Notes: generated from the letters alone by a model not told the origin. A DNA stretch of 64,000 bases from Agrostemma githago (GCA_958450325.1 OY288247.1:12762429-12826428); one strand, 5' to 3'. Shown: positions 33,085-45,400, numbered from the stretch's first letter. Made by a program: numbers and translations.

Positions 33085-35181
33085 TGTAGACACCCAGATT
33101 AAGACCTTGTGGCTGCAGGAGTGCCCGACAAACATCCGATAACGATCAGACAGCAACGCGACGCGAGATTAAGATGTTTTAGATAGTTTTTCTATAAAAC
33201 GGATCAAATAATTACTTGGAAAAATTAATTAACATCATGACATGCTTAATCGTGTCATTATGGTCGCGTCGACACTAATTAGAGTCAATTCCGACACCGA
33301 GACCCCGAATCGGTCCCGAAATATGCAAAGACAAATCCGAGTCAACGCGCCGCGCTAAGCAAACCTCGGGACGTGCACCCGAGGCCCACTCGATGCTCGA
33401 CGCGCTAGGATTGCGAGAATGCTTAATCCCCAAGTCAACACAATATACGCATCTTCTCCGTTTTGGAAAGTTTCGTAATCGGATCTTCAAAACTCCAGAA
33501 GCCTCACACCAGGCGTTCTAGTCTTCTTGTGCACGACCCAGGCGTCTGAGTCCTGGTGCGCCAAAACTCAGGCATCCTAAAGGTCGATTTGAACTGCGCG
33601 AGCAACTATAAATACCCCCCTCATTTCGTTCATTCGACAAACAACAACTCATTCAATTCTCTTCTCCCTCTTGCTCTTTACGAGTTTCCCTCTCTAACTT
33701 AGGTCGCACTCCGACACTAAGTACGATCCACTCGATCATTTAGAGAATCGACGCTACTCCTCACTCTCAAGCACTCCACTCGACCCTAAGGAGCACCTGC
33801 GTTCGACTAGCCAACCCCGGGTCTAGCAGCGAAGCTTTGCCGGATTAACCGCGGAACTACCGTAGTAGCGAAGCTCTGGCAAAATCTCCGCAGGACATGC
33901 TAGGAGGATCCGCCTCGAAGTCGAACCATCACTAGGTTGTCATCTAAACAAAATTTCACATTCCTCTACATTTATTATGCACTTTGATAATGTCAAACGT
34001 GGACACTAGGTCCATGACACGTCCTAAAACTTCAACCATAAGCACTAAAACATCCTAACTAAACCCAAGTAGTTCCGAGATCTGTTCTCAACTTTCTATG
34101 CATCATGTCTTGTTTAGTGTACACTCTGAGGGTACAACTCCTCGCTATGTGATTTACTTACATTTTGCGTTTACCGCTTTTACGACCTTATAATCGCATA
34201 CTAAATCACCTAACACGAAATTCAAAACGTAAACAAGCTAAAACTGAACAAAGCGATGGTCGGGTTCCGTATTAGTCCCGGTGATCACCATCCGTGGTTC
34301 AATGCATCCCTATTAATACTGAACAGATGAATCTTAAGCAGAATACAAGGTAAGGTATACCACAAGAACGACTAATATCCGTATTATCACGTTAAATCTG
34401 ATTTGCTAACGTATAATACTTAGTACCCTCTACCCTCCAATATATGTGCATCTTTTCATGCCTGTTTGTCACGTGAAATCGCATGCAAAGAATGTAAACA
34501 CAACTACTCAACTACAAAACTTACTTGTCCTTAAACAACCGACATAGCAAAGACATAGGGTTAAAACAATGGATGTTACCGTACTTCCGCCACAATAAAG
34601 GAACAAAGTTATCAGCCAACTGATTGATTAGTAGAGGCGGCTACGTGCGGGTGGGATTGGGTGTCGATGTCTAGCGGACGTTGGCTTCCCAATACGTACC
34701 CTCACCCCTTACTCAAAATCGATGGTTTCCGGATATCTAAAACCATTAGTCATGAGAGTCATTCCAGGCATGGAGTGCTTAAGGGAACAAGTCTTTATCT
34801 TTAGGTCCCGTGCCAGTTAACTTTGAGTCGGCTAAGGATCAAAGTTGACTTGAACGGTTTCCGAGTCCCCATAATTGACTCGGTGGCGACTCCACAAATT
34901 GGCAACGAATTCGGTTCACTAAAAAGTCGTCTTACCAAACATATCGGCCTTTAAACATTTACGACCACGACTCGATCGATTCTAACGAAAACACGGGTGC
35001 CTGCACCCGTCTAGTACTATCTGAATCGTCATCCAAAGCAAGGTCCGACACATCACCCCGAACACGATATCGGACCGGCCCCTGACCAGGAGGGGGCCGC
35101 GTGGGTGGCCGCCGCAAACAAACCGGGTCGGTCCCGCACGGGCGCACGCGGGGCGCCAGGCGCTGCGGACAGACGTCCACA
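33085..35181 (+). repeat. 3' LTR of the Tat element (2097 bp)
   Basis: Starts TGTAGACACCCAG and ends GTCCACA, nearly the same length as the 5' LTR. It shares the AGGCGTC motifs (about 33518-33580), a TATA box (CTATAAATACC, near 33606), and the internal CAAAGCGATGGTCGGGTTCC and GGTGGCGACTCCACAAATT segments. The number of differences from the 5' LTR would date the insertion; I have not counted them. Confidence 0.85.
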
Positions 35182-35795
35182 GGACCAAGCCTGGGTAGTC
35201 CCGCCAAGGGCTCATCCAAGGCCCTCGATCATGTGTCTCGGATTGGAAAAGTCGAGACCATCAGCATCGTCACCGAAGATGTCGAGCTTAGCCTCATCCA
35301 AGCCCACGAAGCTTTGAGCTGGAAGGTCTGGGAAGCTTGCAGGCCTTGGTGCCTCGCCGCCCGAGGTAGGAAGGCGGGGCAGCCATGCAGCTTCCACGTT
35401 CCTAGATGTGCTAAGGAGACCTCCCTCCGTAGCTGCAACCTAAGTAGAGAAGAGGGGGTGAAGGCTATTCACCCCAGTGGACACTCGGTCTCTCTCACTC
35501 TCCCCCTCTCTCTCCTCCGATAACCTATAAATACCCCCTTGGTGTTCCTCATTAAGGGGCAAGTAACCTCTCTCTCTCTCTCTAAATTCTCTACATTTAA
35601 GCCTATTAACTCTCCCTGAGTAGCGGCTAGTAACGTCCGCCAGAGGCTGACTTAGGCATCAGAGAGGGTCCCCTCGGAAACCTCTGAGACCCTGTTTGTT
35701 CTTTGTGCAGAAGTTCACAAGCTGAGCAAGGACGTTCGTTAAGTCAAGGGAAGGAATTAGATACACGAGGATCCAAGACTGAGACATATTCAAGG
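35182..35795 (+). repeat. Fragment of another LTR
   Basis: Holds a TATA box in a plant-LTR setting (CCTATAAATACCCCCTTGG, near 35525), a CT-rich stretch, then CGTCCGCCAGAGGCTGAC and a GAGAGGGTCCCCTCGGAAAC block resembling the R-U5 part of Gypsy LTRs. No partner LTR is in the window. The Tat element may have inserted into it. The frame 35101-35523 straddles the LTR end and is not a gene. Confidence 0.45.
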
Positions 35796-36256
35796 CTCCA
35801 TATATAATCCATTTTGGAGTTGATTGTTTCTGACAAAAATAATATCGATGCTAGAGTACGAAATGTAGAATTTTTAAGCTAAATATGTAATCGAGAGAAA
35901 CGGGAGAAAGTATCGGTAAATTGACTCAATTAATAACTTAAATGATAAAAGCCTTTTTATAGGCATATGACCTAAGTAAATGGAATAAATAAATGTGGGA
36001 GTAGTTGAGTATACCCACGTTTAAACTACTAGCAAATATTATGCCATGAACTAGTTTGACTAACTATATCCACATAATTAGGAAATTACATTTGACCAAT
36101 TATTTTGGATCATAATAACCGAACACGAAATACAACAAATGTAAATTGTACTAATGTCATACTAATGCTAGAATTTGTATGTAAAGCTATATAAGGAGTA
36201 ATAAGTAACAAGGTGAATGAAGAGACGGAATGAGAAGAGTCGGTCATTAACTAACA
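35796..36256 (-). repeat. Probable 3' LTR of a degenerate copia element
   Basis: AT-rich sequence next to the copia remnant. On the minus strand it starts TGTTAGTTAATGACCG directly after a purine tract (CTGAGGGGG), the arrangement of polypurine tract and 3' LTR. The other LTR edge could not be fixed and no second copy is present. Confidence 0.4.
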
Positions 36257-38320
36257 CACCCCCTCAGTCAGTGTGGAAGAAGGACGGACGCTCAGGCTGG
36301 ACCAAAACCGAAGACACGAGTCTCGAGGCAGACCCTTCGTGAAGATGTCAACGTACTACTGTTCTGAGGGTACATTATCTGAAGGACTCGAAAGTGGCCA
36401 ACTTTAACCTTTTCACGAACAAAGTGGATGCCGATTTTCATGTGCTTAGTTCGCTAATGTTGAACGAGATTACTTGACAAGTAAAATGTTGAGACATCAT
36501 CACAGAAGACAAGAGTATGACGGGTATGTAAGGGGCATATGGAGTTCAAACAGAAGATAAGATTGCGAACTCAACCTGTCTCGGCCACGACATTAGCAAC
36601 ACCGCAGTACTCAGCCTCGGTGCTGGAACGAGAGGTGGTGGTTTGGCTTTTGGAGGACCAGGAAATCAAATTATCACCAAGAAAAACACAGTACCCGGGC
36701 GTAGACTGACGAGAATCGTGTCAAACAGTAGCTCAATCAGTGTCAGAGTAGGTTATTAAAACATGAGAGTGAGACAGAGACAATGTAAGGCGGTGGTCAA
36801 GACTAGTACCCTGGATGTACATGATAATGCGTTTGAGGAAGTGCATGTGAGGAACTCGGGGAACGTGGATAATTATGCAAACTTGTTAGAGGACGTAGGA
36901 GATATCGGGCCGAGTAATCATAAGGTACTGGAGGGCACCGAGCAATTGACGATGAAGAATAGGATCATTGATGAGGGGACCGGGGTTTCACTAAGCTTAG
37001 AGCTAAGCTTGACATGGGTAATGGAAGGTTTCCTCGACGACATTGAAGCGCGGGCAACAATGTCCCTGGCGTATTGCTTTAACGACAAAAATAAAACCAG
37101 TTGTAAAGAGAGTAACAGAGATGCCCAGAAAATGATGGAGGTTGCCAAGATCAATCATAGCGAATTCTCAGGACAAACGGACAATAATGTCCTAAAGCAG
37201 GGCAGGATGGTATGTAGTGATAACTATGTTGTTGACATTTAGGAGCATGTAGGTTGCGGCGTTATGCGCAGAATATATAAAAAGAAACGTATCGCAAATG
37301 CTGCTACGGAAACCCTGAGAGAGGATAAAAGTGGCAAACCTGTGGTACCATGCGTGAAGCGCTTGTTTAAGCTCGTAAAAAGACTTACGCACCTTAAAGA
37401 CGTGAGTAGGAGCAGCGGAATCAATGACCCCGGGGGCTGGTGCATATAGACAGTTTCAAGCAAGTCCTCGTTTAGGAATGCATTCTGCACGCTTAGCTAA
37501 TGATTCGGCCAAGAGCGAGAGATGGTTAGGCGGAGCACCGTATGATTATCCTTTAAAGCACAGAACTTTTTGTTCTAGGCACGAGGAGCCCAGTTCGGGT
37601 CACAGAGGGCAAGGTAGAGGATTTAGGGATGGGTGAGATGTCGAGATAATGAAAGGTGTGAAGGATTTAGGTTTGAAGATGCCATGCATGAGACGTGTCG
37701 TCATGGAGTGAGTAGGGCGGGGGGAGGTGGCTAGGGTGGGGGAGGTGATGTAGGTTGGGTAGTGGGAGATTCAGGAGTCGATGGGATGATGGGTGGCGAT
37801 GGGGAGGCTAGAGTTGGGATGGTCGGGGTTGGGGGAAGACGGGAAGGTTTAGGTGGCTGGGTGGGAGTTTGGGAGGGATTGAGAAAGAAGGGATGAATAG
37901 TTGAGGAATCAGGGTCAACGAATGGTAAGCTCGATTATGTGTGTGTTAGAGATTAGCAAGGGGAAACACGATTTCATTAAAGGTGACGTGACGGGAGACA
38001 ATGAGTTTTCCCATGGCGAGATTAAGGCACGGATAGCCATGATAACCAGTCAGATATCCGAGAAAGACGCAAAAGGGTGATTAAGGGACAAGTTTGTATG
38101 GACGAGTGACAGATAGATTGGGATAACAGGTAGAACCAAAAACTCGGATGTGATCATATATAGAACGGGTTTTTTTTGCAGTACAGAACGGAAGTGGGTG
38201 AGTAGTGGTGTAGGGTTTTGGTAAGGAGATTATTATGGAAATGAGTAGCGGTATGGAGGGCTTAACCCAAAAGTAGGATGGAGGTGAGGCGTGGTTCAAT
38301 ACGCAATACACTCTTAATAG
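36257..38320 (-). pseudogene. Degenerate Ty1/copia polyprotein remnant
   Basis: On the minus strand, fragments in the right order match the copia element at 40736-44996. They include the 3'-end segment opposite TCAGGCTGGACC (36292), reverse transcriptase pieces (MRKSFYELKQALHAWYHRF at 37392; MQNAFLNEDLLETVYMHQPP at 37490) and integrase or post-integrase pieces (VKPSIPLLISI and HIRVFGSTCYPNL near 38270-38130). Dense stops and frameshifts leave no usable frame and the 5' half (gag, protease) is absent. The plus-strand frame 36763-37242 is a shadow of this remnant. Confidence 0.7.
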
Positions 38321-38492
38321 ATTTTAAATAAGTGCGCCCTGAATAAATGTACTCAAACTGCCTAACTCAAGGGCGCGGCTTAGCACTCAATAATAAAGAT
38401 CACCAGAAGTAGGATAAGAAGAGTGGATTTTAGGCATTGATAATCCCACAAACACAATGAATAACCCTACAAACTATGAAACCACCCATATA
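38321..38492. other. Short unexplained spacer
   Basis: Sequence between the copia remnant and the hAT target site. No homology is recognised. Confidence 0.4.
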
Positions 38493-38500
38493 CGGTATAC

Positions 38501-39435
38501 TGGAGTTGTAAATGAGCCGAGTTGAGCGTGAGCTTGGGGGTGCTCGGCTCGAGCTCGAAAAGAAAAATGGGAGTCTCGGCTCGAGCTCGAGTTCGTCGAG
38601 CTTCAGAAACAAAGGCTCGAGCTCGACTCGTGGCTCGGGAAAAGGCTCGACTGCGGGTTCGAGTTGAGCTCAACTCCGGGCTCGAGTTGAGCTCGACTCC
38701 GGGCTCGAGTTGAGCTCGACTCGCGGGTTTGAGTTGAGCTCGACTCGCATGGTGGATTGGGCTCGAGGTTAAGTGCTTAACTTATTTGGATTTTTGACTA
38801 ATGAAACGAAAATTAAATGAATACATTATTATTGATTTATGGGTGTCTTAAGCTATTACGAGGAAAAGACAAATAAAAGTACAAATTGTAATGATGAAAG
38901 ATAAGAATCAATATCTTGAATATTGCAATTTGCAACATTATAGTAATAAAAAAAATCCGTCTTAATAAGAGGCGTATATGATATACCAAACATTCCGAAA
39001 CAAAATTAACTACAAAAGACAAAACAATATATTGAAACTAAATAAACTAAATCGATTTAGTTTATAGCTACTCCTTTCTGCATATTCACTCCGAAACCTT
39101 AGATGTGGTATTATATTGGAATTTAGATGTTAATTATCTAAGGTAATAAGACTAAACAATATATCGACCAAAAATTCTTCACCCAAAAATTTAAGGTAAT
39201 ATGACTAAATCATGATTTACTTTCTTTTTTATGATTAATAGGTATATTTGATTTAGGTAGCGGAAAGGAAAGTGTAGCTTTAAAATAATATCGAGCCACT
39301 CGCTAGCTATTCGAGCCGAGCCAGGTCTTGCTCGGCTCGAGTCATAAATGATCCGAGCCGAGCCCACACGAGTCGAGCTTTGACTGAGCCGATCTCGAAC
39401 AGCTCGCGAGCTGTCTCGGCTCATTTACACCCCTA
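38501..39435. mobile_element. hAT-type non-autonomous element, 8-bp target duplication
   Basis: Bounded by CGGTATAC at 38493-38500 and 39436-39443. The left end TGGAGTTGTAAATGAGCCGAG answers TAGGGGTGTAAATGAGCCGAG read inward from the right. TAGGGGTG-type ends with 8-bp duplications are typical of plant hAT elements. The subterminal regions are dense with GAGCTCGA/CTCGAGC and GAGCCGAGC units; the centre is AT-rich. No transposase is encoded. A relative is at 57236-58153. Confidence 0.75.
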
Positions 39436-39443
39436 CGGTATAC

Positions 39444-40240
39444 CATCATTGTGGCCCTCCATATTGCAGCTCAATCTTTTTTATTCTGTATTTGTTTAGC
39501 TGGCCTATAACAAGTTAGCAACTCCAATTAGAGAAATGATGACGTTTGGGTTTACAATTGTAGAAAGGAAAATGAGAAAGAGAGAAGGGGGTCCTCTAAA
39601 TTTACGAAAATAAACATTCACTCTTAGACCCTCCATTTAGAGTGGCAGGTTACTGAGCACAAATTAAACACTTCACTCCCAACGGAGGGTGTAAGAGTAT
39701 TTTTTTTTCCCCAAATTTAGAATTATACTAACTCATCAATCCTAATGGCGGTTTTACTCTGTCTCAAAATGAGCCTTTATCCGAACCTACTTCAATCTCA
39801 TTGTGTTAATTAATTAGTTTTCAAACCGACCAAAATGTTAATTAATTTATTTTTAAATATTATTTCGAAAAAAGAAAATCAGACTTTATTTAATTAGGTT
39901 TGCAACATGTTTATTTAGCTTTTTATTTGATCACGTCACATCAAATATTATTTAATCATTTGATTCCATGAATCAAATCAAATCAAATAATTAACCTACA
40001 AAACCTGGTTCAAATACAAATCAAATAACGATTTCCTATGCATATTCGACAAACTCAAGCCAAATGAAATAATGACTCCAAAATTTTTTGAAGTCAAATC
40101 AAATCAAATAATGCTATCATTCGGTCGATTCGGTTTGGTTACCACCCTAGTATCTATTTTGAAAAACAAAATCATGATTTTTAATTACTTTTGTATGAGA
40201 ATCCTCCTAAAAGAAATGACATCTTGATCATACATAATAC
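39444..40240. other. Intergenic sequence, no gene seen
   Basis: AT-rich. Dispersed ATCAAATCAAAT units at about 39970-40110, and a CGGTTTGGTTACCACCCTA sequence near 40130-40148 that resembles the right end of a hAT-like MITE, without a visible left partner. Confidence 0.4.
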
Positions 40241-40535
40241 TCCCTCCTATTATAAGTTTTTCTTTCTGCCTTTTTTATATAGGTTATGTTACATACAATC
40301 CTTAGGGTGGTGTTTAAGCATTAAATATCTTCCAAAATTAGTATAAACATATAAATTAAAGAGCAAATTGCACATACATCTATGCAATTGATACAAGTAT
40401 TAAGAATTTGTTTACTTTTTTAGTCAATTAGATACAACCCTTATGGTTGTATTTATCATTTTTCTTTTTATATTGGCATTAGTTTGCTTATCTTCCCTTT
40501 TTCCATGTTGAGTTGTACTTTTAATTAATTCTTTA

Positions 40536-40738
40536 TATAAGTTAATGTAATCCCCTGAATTGGGTGATTGGTATTGCATTCAATATATAGCGTTTACAGA
40601 GATTACAGGAATCATAAAGATACAGCATATTCATAGAATAAGAAATATTCTCCTAATATCGAGGCAACAATATAACTAGCGTAACAATCTACTGTAAACT
40701 AGGCAACAATATAATTACGATATCTTCGATATCTATTA
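40536..40738 (-). repeat. 3' LTR of the Ale copia element
   Basis: 203 bp, almost identical to the right copy. Its outer end has TATAAG where the right LTR has TGTAAG, so the terminal dinucleotide has mutated after insertion. Confidence 0.85.
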
Positions 40739-43700
40739 TGCCCCCACAGTCAGAGCGGGAGGAGGACGGACGCTCAGGCTGGACCTGAACCGATCATATA
40801 GGTACCGGGGTAGACCTTTCGTGAATATATCGGCATATTGATATTCAGACGGGACATGTAGAACACGGACAAGGCCAACCCGAACTTTTTCGCGCACAAA
40901 ATGAATATCGAGTTCAATGTGTTTAGTGCGTTGGTGTTGAACCGGATTATCAGAAAGATAGACAGCCGAAATATTGTCACAGTAGATGAGAGTAGCACGC
41001 CGCATGGGGAGATGCAGCTCGAGTAGGAGATTACGAAGCCAGCTAGTCTCGGCAACTGCATTGGCAACACCTCTGTACTCGGACTCAGCGGTGGAACGAG
41101 AGACAATCGACTGTCGTTTGGACGACCATGAAATAAGGTTGTCCCCAAGGAATACACAATATCCGGATGTCGAGCGACGAGAATCAGGGCAACCGGCCCA
41201 ATCAGCGTCGGAATAGGGAGTAAGATGAAATGACCTCGAGATGCCTATATGAAGACCATGATCAAGCGTACCATTCACGTATCGGAGAAAACGTTTAAGG
41301 AAGGCTAGATGTGGCTCTCGAGGGTCATGCATAAATAAACATACCTGTTGTACTGCATACGAGATGTCAGGTCGAGTAAAAGTTAAGTATTGTAGAGCAC
41401 CGGCGAGACTACGATAAAGTGAGGCATCAGTTACAGCGGGGCCAGACGACGGACTTAATTTAGATCCAGGCTCGACAGGAGTGCTAGTCGGGTTACAGTC
41501 AGACATGGAAGCACGGGCAAGAATATCCAAGGCATACTGACGCTGACATAAAAATAAACCATTGCTGTTACGGGTCACTGAAATGCCAAGGAACTGATGT
41601 AACGCTCCAAGATCAGACATAGCAAATTCATGCGAGAGCGTTGATATAATAGACTGGAGAAGGGTTGTAGAGGAGACCGTGAGAATAATATCATCAACAT
41701 ATAGTAACAGATAAGCAGTTTGAGACCCCTGCTGATGAATAAATAAGGACGGATCACAAATACTACCTCAAAAACCCTTTGATAAGATGTACGACGTAAA
41801 TCGTTGATACCAAGCACGAGGTGCTTGCTTTAAGCCATATAGCGACTTACGGAGTCGACAAACATACCCCGATTTTTGTGGATCACGGAAGCCCGGAGGT
41901 TTATGCATATAGACTGTTTCAGCTAAATCACCATGAAGGAAGGCATTTTTCACATCAAGTTGGTGAATGGACCATTGTCGGGAAAGAGCAATGCTGAGGA
42001 CTGTGCGAATTGTGGTGGGCTTTACAACAGGGCTAAATGTTTCATCACAGTCAATACCAACCTGTTGAGAGTTACCATTAGCCACTAATCGAGCCTTATA
42101 TCGCTGCAAAGAACCGTCAGAATGAAACTTGTGGCGAAAGAGCCACATACACCGAACAATAGATTGGTCAGTTGGTCGAGGTACTAGTTCCCAAGTATTA
42201 TTATTAATCAAAGCTCGGTACTCATCTACCATGGCGGCTTTCCAATTCGAATCCCGTAAGGCAATCAGGTGAGATTTAGAAAGAGGTGAGATGGGTGAAG
42301 TGGTGGTGTGAAGGTTCATATGGATTTTGGGCTTCAAGATACCGTGCTGGGCTCGGGTAGTCATGCGGTGAGACGGTGGTATAGGTGGAGGGGGTGGCGG
42401 TGGGGGTGTTATTGTGAGGGTGGGAGATGGGTCGTCGGGGGTCAGAGGCGTGGATGGGTTGGGGGTGGTAGGTTCGGTGGGTGTAGGTGGTTCGGGGGAC
42501 GGGAATGATACGGATAGGAGGGGATTGGGGTCGGGGTCGAGGAACGAGTAGTCGGGGGAGGTGGACGTGGACGTGGACGTGGACGGGGACGGGGAAGACG
42601 CGAATGGGAAGACTGACTCGTCGAACGTGACATGACGGGAAATAATGAGTTTTCCCGTAGTGAGATCAAGACACCGATACCCGCGATGATTTGGTGGATA
42701 TCCAAGGAAGACACACCTAGTGGACCGAGTTTGAAGTTTATGGGTGCGGTTAGCGGACAGATTTGGGAAGCAGAGACATCCGAACACTCGTAAGTGTGCA
42801 TAAGATGGATGTCGGAGGAAGAGGATCGATGTAGGGGTACGATTTTGTATAGAGGAAGACGGAAGTATATTATGGAGATAAGCAGAAGCATGAAGGGCGT
42901 CAACCCAGAAGGTAGGTGGGAGAGACGCGTGACACAGGAGGACAAGAACAATTTCATTTAGTCGTCGAAGCATTCTCTCGGCTTTACCATTTTGTTGTGA
43001 CGTTTTGGGACAAGAGAAGCGAAACGCAAGGCCATTTTGTGTGGCGAAGTTGTGAAATGGGGTATTATCAAACTCACGACCCAAATCACATTGAAAGCTT
43101 TTAATATCTCGATCAAATTGAGTTTTAATGAATTTCGTGAACTGTAAGAATTTTTGGTGAGTGTCGGATTTAAACTTAAGGGGAAAGACCCACACAAAAT
43201 TCGAGAAGTCGTCTACTAGAACGAGATAGTATTTATAGCCACTTTTACTATGTATTGGTGATGTCCAAAGATTAGCATGAATTATATCTAACGGGGCAAT
43301 GGACTCGGAAGTTGAAGCATAAAATGGTAAGCGTTTGTGTTTGCTTATTTGACATGACGAGCATAAATGAGACTGAGTTTTATTATTACAAGAAATACGA
43401 CTCTGACTATTAAGTAAAGACAAAATATTTTGACCCGGATGGCCAAGGCGATCATGCCATGGAGCGGGTGCAGACGTTGACACAAAAACAGAAGGACTTG
43501 AAACGGACACGGGTGGAGACAATTTTGGAGATGTGGAAGATCTCCCCGACTACTGCTCCTCATAATCATATTTCCAGTCTTGAGGTCCTTCACAGAAAAA
43601 CCATCGGGGTCAAATTCAACAGAAACGTTGTTATCTTTAGTGAATTGACGCGCAGATATAAGGTTTTTAATTATGGTCGGGGTATATAACACATTACGGA

Positions 43701-44996
43701 GGTGTAGGTCACGGTTCGGTAAATTTATTTGGGTCATGCCAGAACGGTGAATCGGAATTGAATTACCATTACCTACATAGATTGAGCGAACTGAGCTTAA
43801 ATTAAACGGAGGTTTTAACATACCTGGGTCAGCAGTCAAGTGAGATGTGGCTCCTGTATCCATATACCACTGATTGTCCTCCGGATTGGATATAGATAGA
43901 GCATTGAAGGCTGACCCCACTTGAGTGAATTCCAAATCTGAGTTGGTTGCCAAGTGAGCTTGACCTGTGTATCTCGAATTCTATGATTTAGGTGACCGAC
44001 GGGTCTGGTGTGTCGGAGCCCGGTTCTGGTATGTCGGCGCGCCCCATGGAGCCGCCCACCCCACCTGAGTCGGAAAGGGGCAGGGTGGTGGTGTCGGAGT
44101 CCAGTAACACGGTATCTGAGGGGCCCAGTAGGGCGCGGGTCCAGAGTATGCGGAGGGCGGCGCGTGCGTCGTCGGCTGCTGCTGCCGGCGGTAGTAGTTG
44201 TTGCTATGGCGACCACCCTGACCCCGGCCACCGCGACCCCTGCCAGATCTGTTCCCACCGCGGCTGGCCGATCTAGAACCAGGGGCGCGCGTCGGTGGTG
44301 CTTCTTCTGGGTCGCCGATTTTCGACGCCGGAGCGGCCAGCGCTGTCGGCGGCGAGTTTTCAGATCTGGAATTTTGTCGTTGCGCTTCCAATTGAAGCAT
44401 GCTACGGGCAGTTTCGAAGTCGGGAAGCGTCTGATTGATGTATACCCCGACGGTGTCATTGGCGGTCGGTAGTCCCCGAACAAGTTGGAGAACGAGTCTT
44501 TGATCGTCAACCTTGCCCCCGACATCGGTCAACTAGGCAGCTATATCCTTCAATTTCTGACAGTATTCTTCAAGAGACGGAACTGATTCCAGAGTCAGGT
44601 TCTCGAATTCGTGTTCCAGCGCAGCGGCTCGGGAGCCCTTGTTATTCAAGAAATGATTCTTGAGACAGGTCCACGCTTGGTAAGCCGTGGTTGGCTCCTC
44701 AAGGATGCGTAGGAGTGGTCCTCGGAGATGGAGCCGTAGATCCATTGGACTACAACCGCATCGATTTTGAGCCACTCTCCGTAGGACGGAGCGGTTTCTG
44801 CCGGAGAAGCCGTTCCATCAATATGTTTTAGGACTTGGTACGCTCGTGCATGTAGTGTGAATAATTTAACCCAGTGATTATATGTTATTTTCGTGCCGTC
44901 GAGAACACGAACTTTGTGTTGAATGTTTGTGATGCTGTAAACAGGATGAAGGCTGTTTTTCGAGTTTTTGGATGATGAAGAGTCATCTCCTGCCAT
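40736..44996 (-). pseudogene. Gag-Pol polyprotein of the Ale copia element
   Basis: The polyprotein supplies capsid, protease, integrase, reverse transcriptase and RNase H. The start is MAGDDSSSSKNSKN at 44996. Gag has the UBN2-type core (KITYNHWVKLFTLHARAYQV; AALEHEFENLTLESVPSLEE) and an RG-rich tail. Protease has MDTGATSHLT (43870). The pre-integrase knuckle is WHDRLGHPGQN...CSSCQISK. The integrase core reads DIIHANLWTSP, then FQCDLGREF and SQQNGKAERM; the first catalytic Asp (expected in H-x-D-L-W) is Asn. Reverse transcriptase has QLDVKNAFLHGDL and LLLYVDDIIL, intact. RNase H has PYSDADWAGCPDSRRSTSGY and ends at TAA 40736. There are frameshifts in gag (near 44650 and 43970) and pol (near 43400 and 41640), and stops near 44530 and 41765. 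It is dead but young. Confidence 0.85.
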
Positions 44997-45069
44997 TGGC
45001 ACACGTGGGAAGTTTTTTTTTTTTTTTGAGATTTTCACGCTTGGTTCGAAAACCAAAGCTCTGATACCA

Positions 45070-45272
45070 TGTAAGTTAATGTAATCCCCTGAATTGGGTG
45101 ATTGGTATTGCATTCAATATATAGCGTTTACAGAGATTACAGGAATCATACAGATACAGCATATTCACAGAACAAGGAATATTCTCCTAATACCGAGGCA
45201 ACAATATAACTAGCGTATATACAATCTACTGTAAACTAGGCAACAATATAATTACGATATAGATATCTATTA
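45070..45272 (-). repeat. 5' LTR of the Ale copia element
   Basis: 203 bp, starting right after the primer-binding site. Only a few differences from the left copy are visible (for example CATAAAG/CATACAG and GATATCTTCGATATC/GATATAGATATC), which suggests a relatively recent insertion. Confidence 0.85.
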
Positions 45273-45400
45273 CTTTTTTTTTTCTTTAGGCACAAACCTT
45301 ACCATATTTTCACTTTATATCACACTTTTTATTACTTTGATCAATTCTTTATTTCTTTCTTATTTCTTATGTAAAAAAAAAGGAAGAAAATACTAAACAA

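Larger units (their letters stand above)
5906..35181 (+). mobile_element. Tat/Ogre-type Ty3/Gypsy LTR retrotransposon, complete ends, with nested insertions
   Basis: Two long LTRs (5906-8007 and 33085-35181) are clearly the same sequence and begin TGTAGACACCCAG and end GTCCACA. A primer-binding-site-like segment follows the left LTR and a purine tract (AAGGTGGGGG) precedes the right LTR, so they are the 5' and 3' LTRs of one element. The 5 bp outside are GTACC (5901-5905) and GGACC (35182-35186), one mismatch from a target duplication. In order: leader, gag, [protease and reverse transcriptase missing], RNase H, integrase, antisense genes, tandem repeats. RNase H before integrase, long LTRs and a long 3' spacer with antisense genes fit the Tat/Ogre lineage. 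Later insertions are a solo LTR, two LINEs and a LINE stub. The element cannot move on its own. Confidence 0.8.
40536..45272 (-). mobile_element. Ty1/copia retrotransposon, Ale type, nearly complete
   Basis: A 4.7-kb element on the minus strand with 203-bp LTRs at 40536-40738 and 45070-45272. The primer-binding site is TGGTATCAGAGC (45058-45069, initiator tRNA-Met) and a purine tract lies opposite TGCCCCCACAG (40739-40749). Flanks are CTTTA (40531-40535) and CTTTT (45273-45277), one mismatch from a duplication. Short LTRs, small size and the C-terminal VRPPPALTVGA segment fit the Ale (Retrofit) lineage. On its own strand both LTRs begin TAATAG in place of TG. Confidence 0.85.
40243..45400. 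mobile_element. MITE-like sequence split by the copia insertion
   Basis: CTCCCTCCTATTATAAG preceded by TA (40241) begins like the element at 3252. The sequence on either side of the copia element (TTAATTCTTTA, then TTTCACTTTATATCACAC after it at about 45312) aligns with TCAATTCTTTATTC and TTTCACTTTATATCCCAC inside the 3252 MITE. The right terminal repeat was not found, so the limits are approximate. Confidence 0.4.

Noticed and set aside
36763..37242. Plus-strand frame of 159 codons
   Set aside because: Shadow of the degenerate minus-strand copia pol.
40100..40150. Right end of a hAT-like MITE (ACCACCCTA)
   Set aside because: No left terminus or target duplication could be located.
42308..44472. 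Plus-strand frames in the Ale copia
   Set aside because: Antisense shadows of the Pro/Thr-rich and Arg/Gly-rich copia polyprotein.
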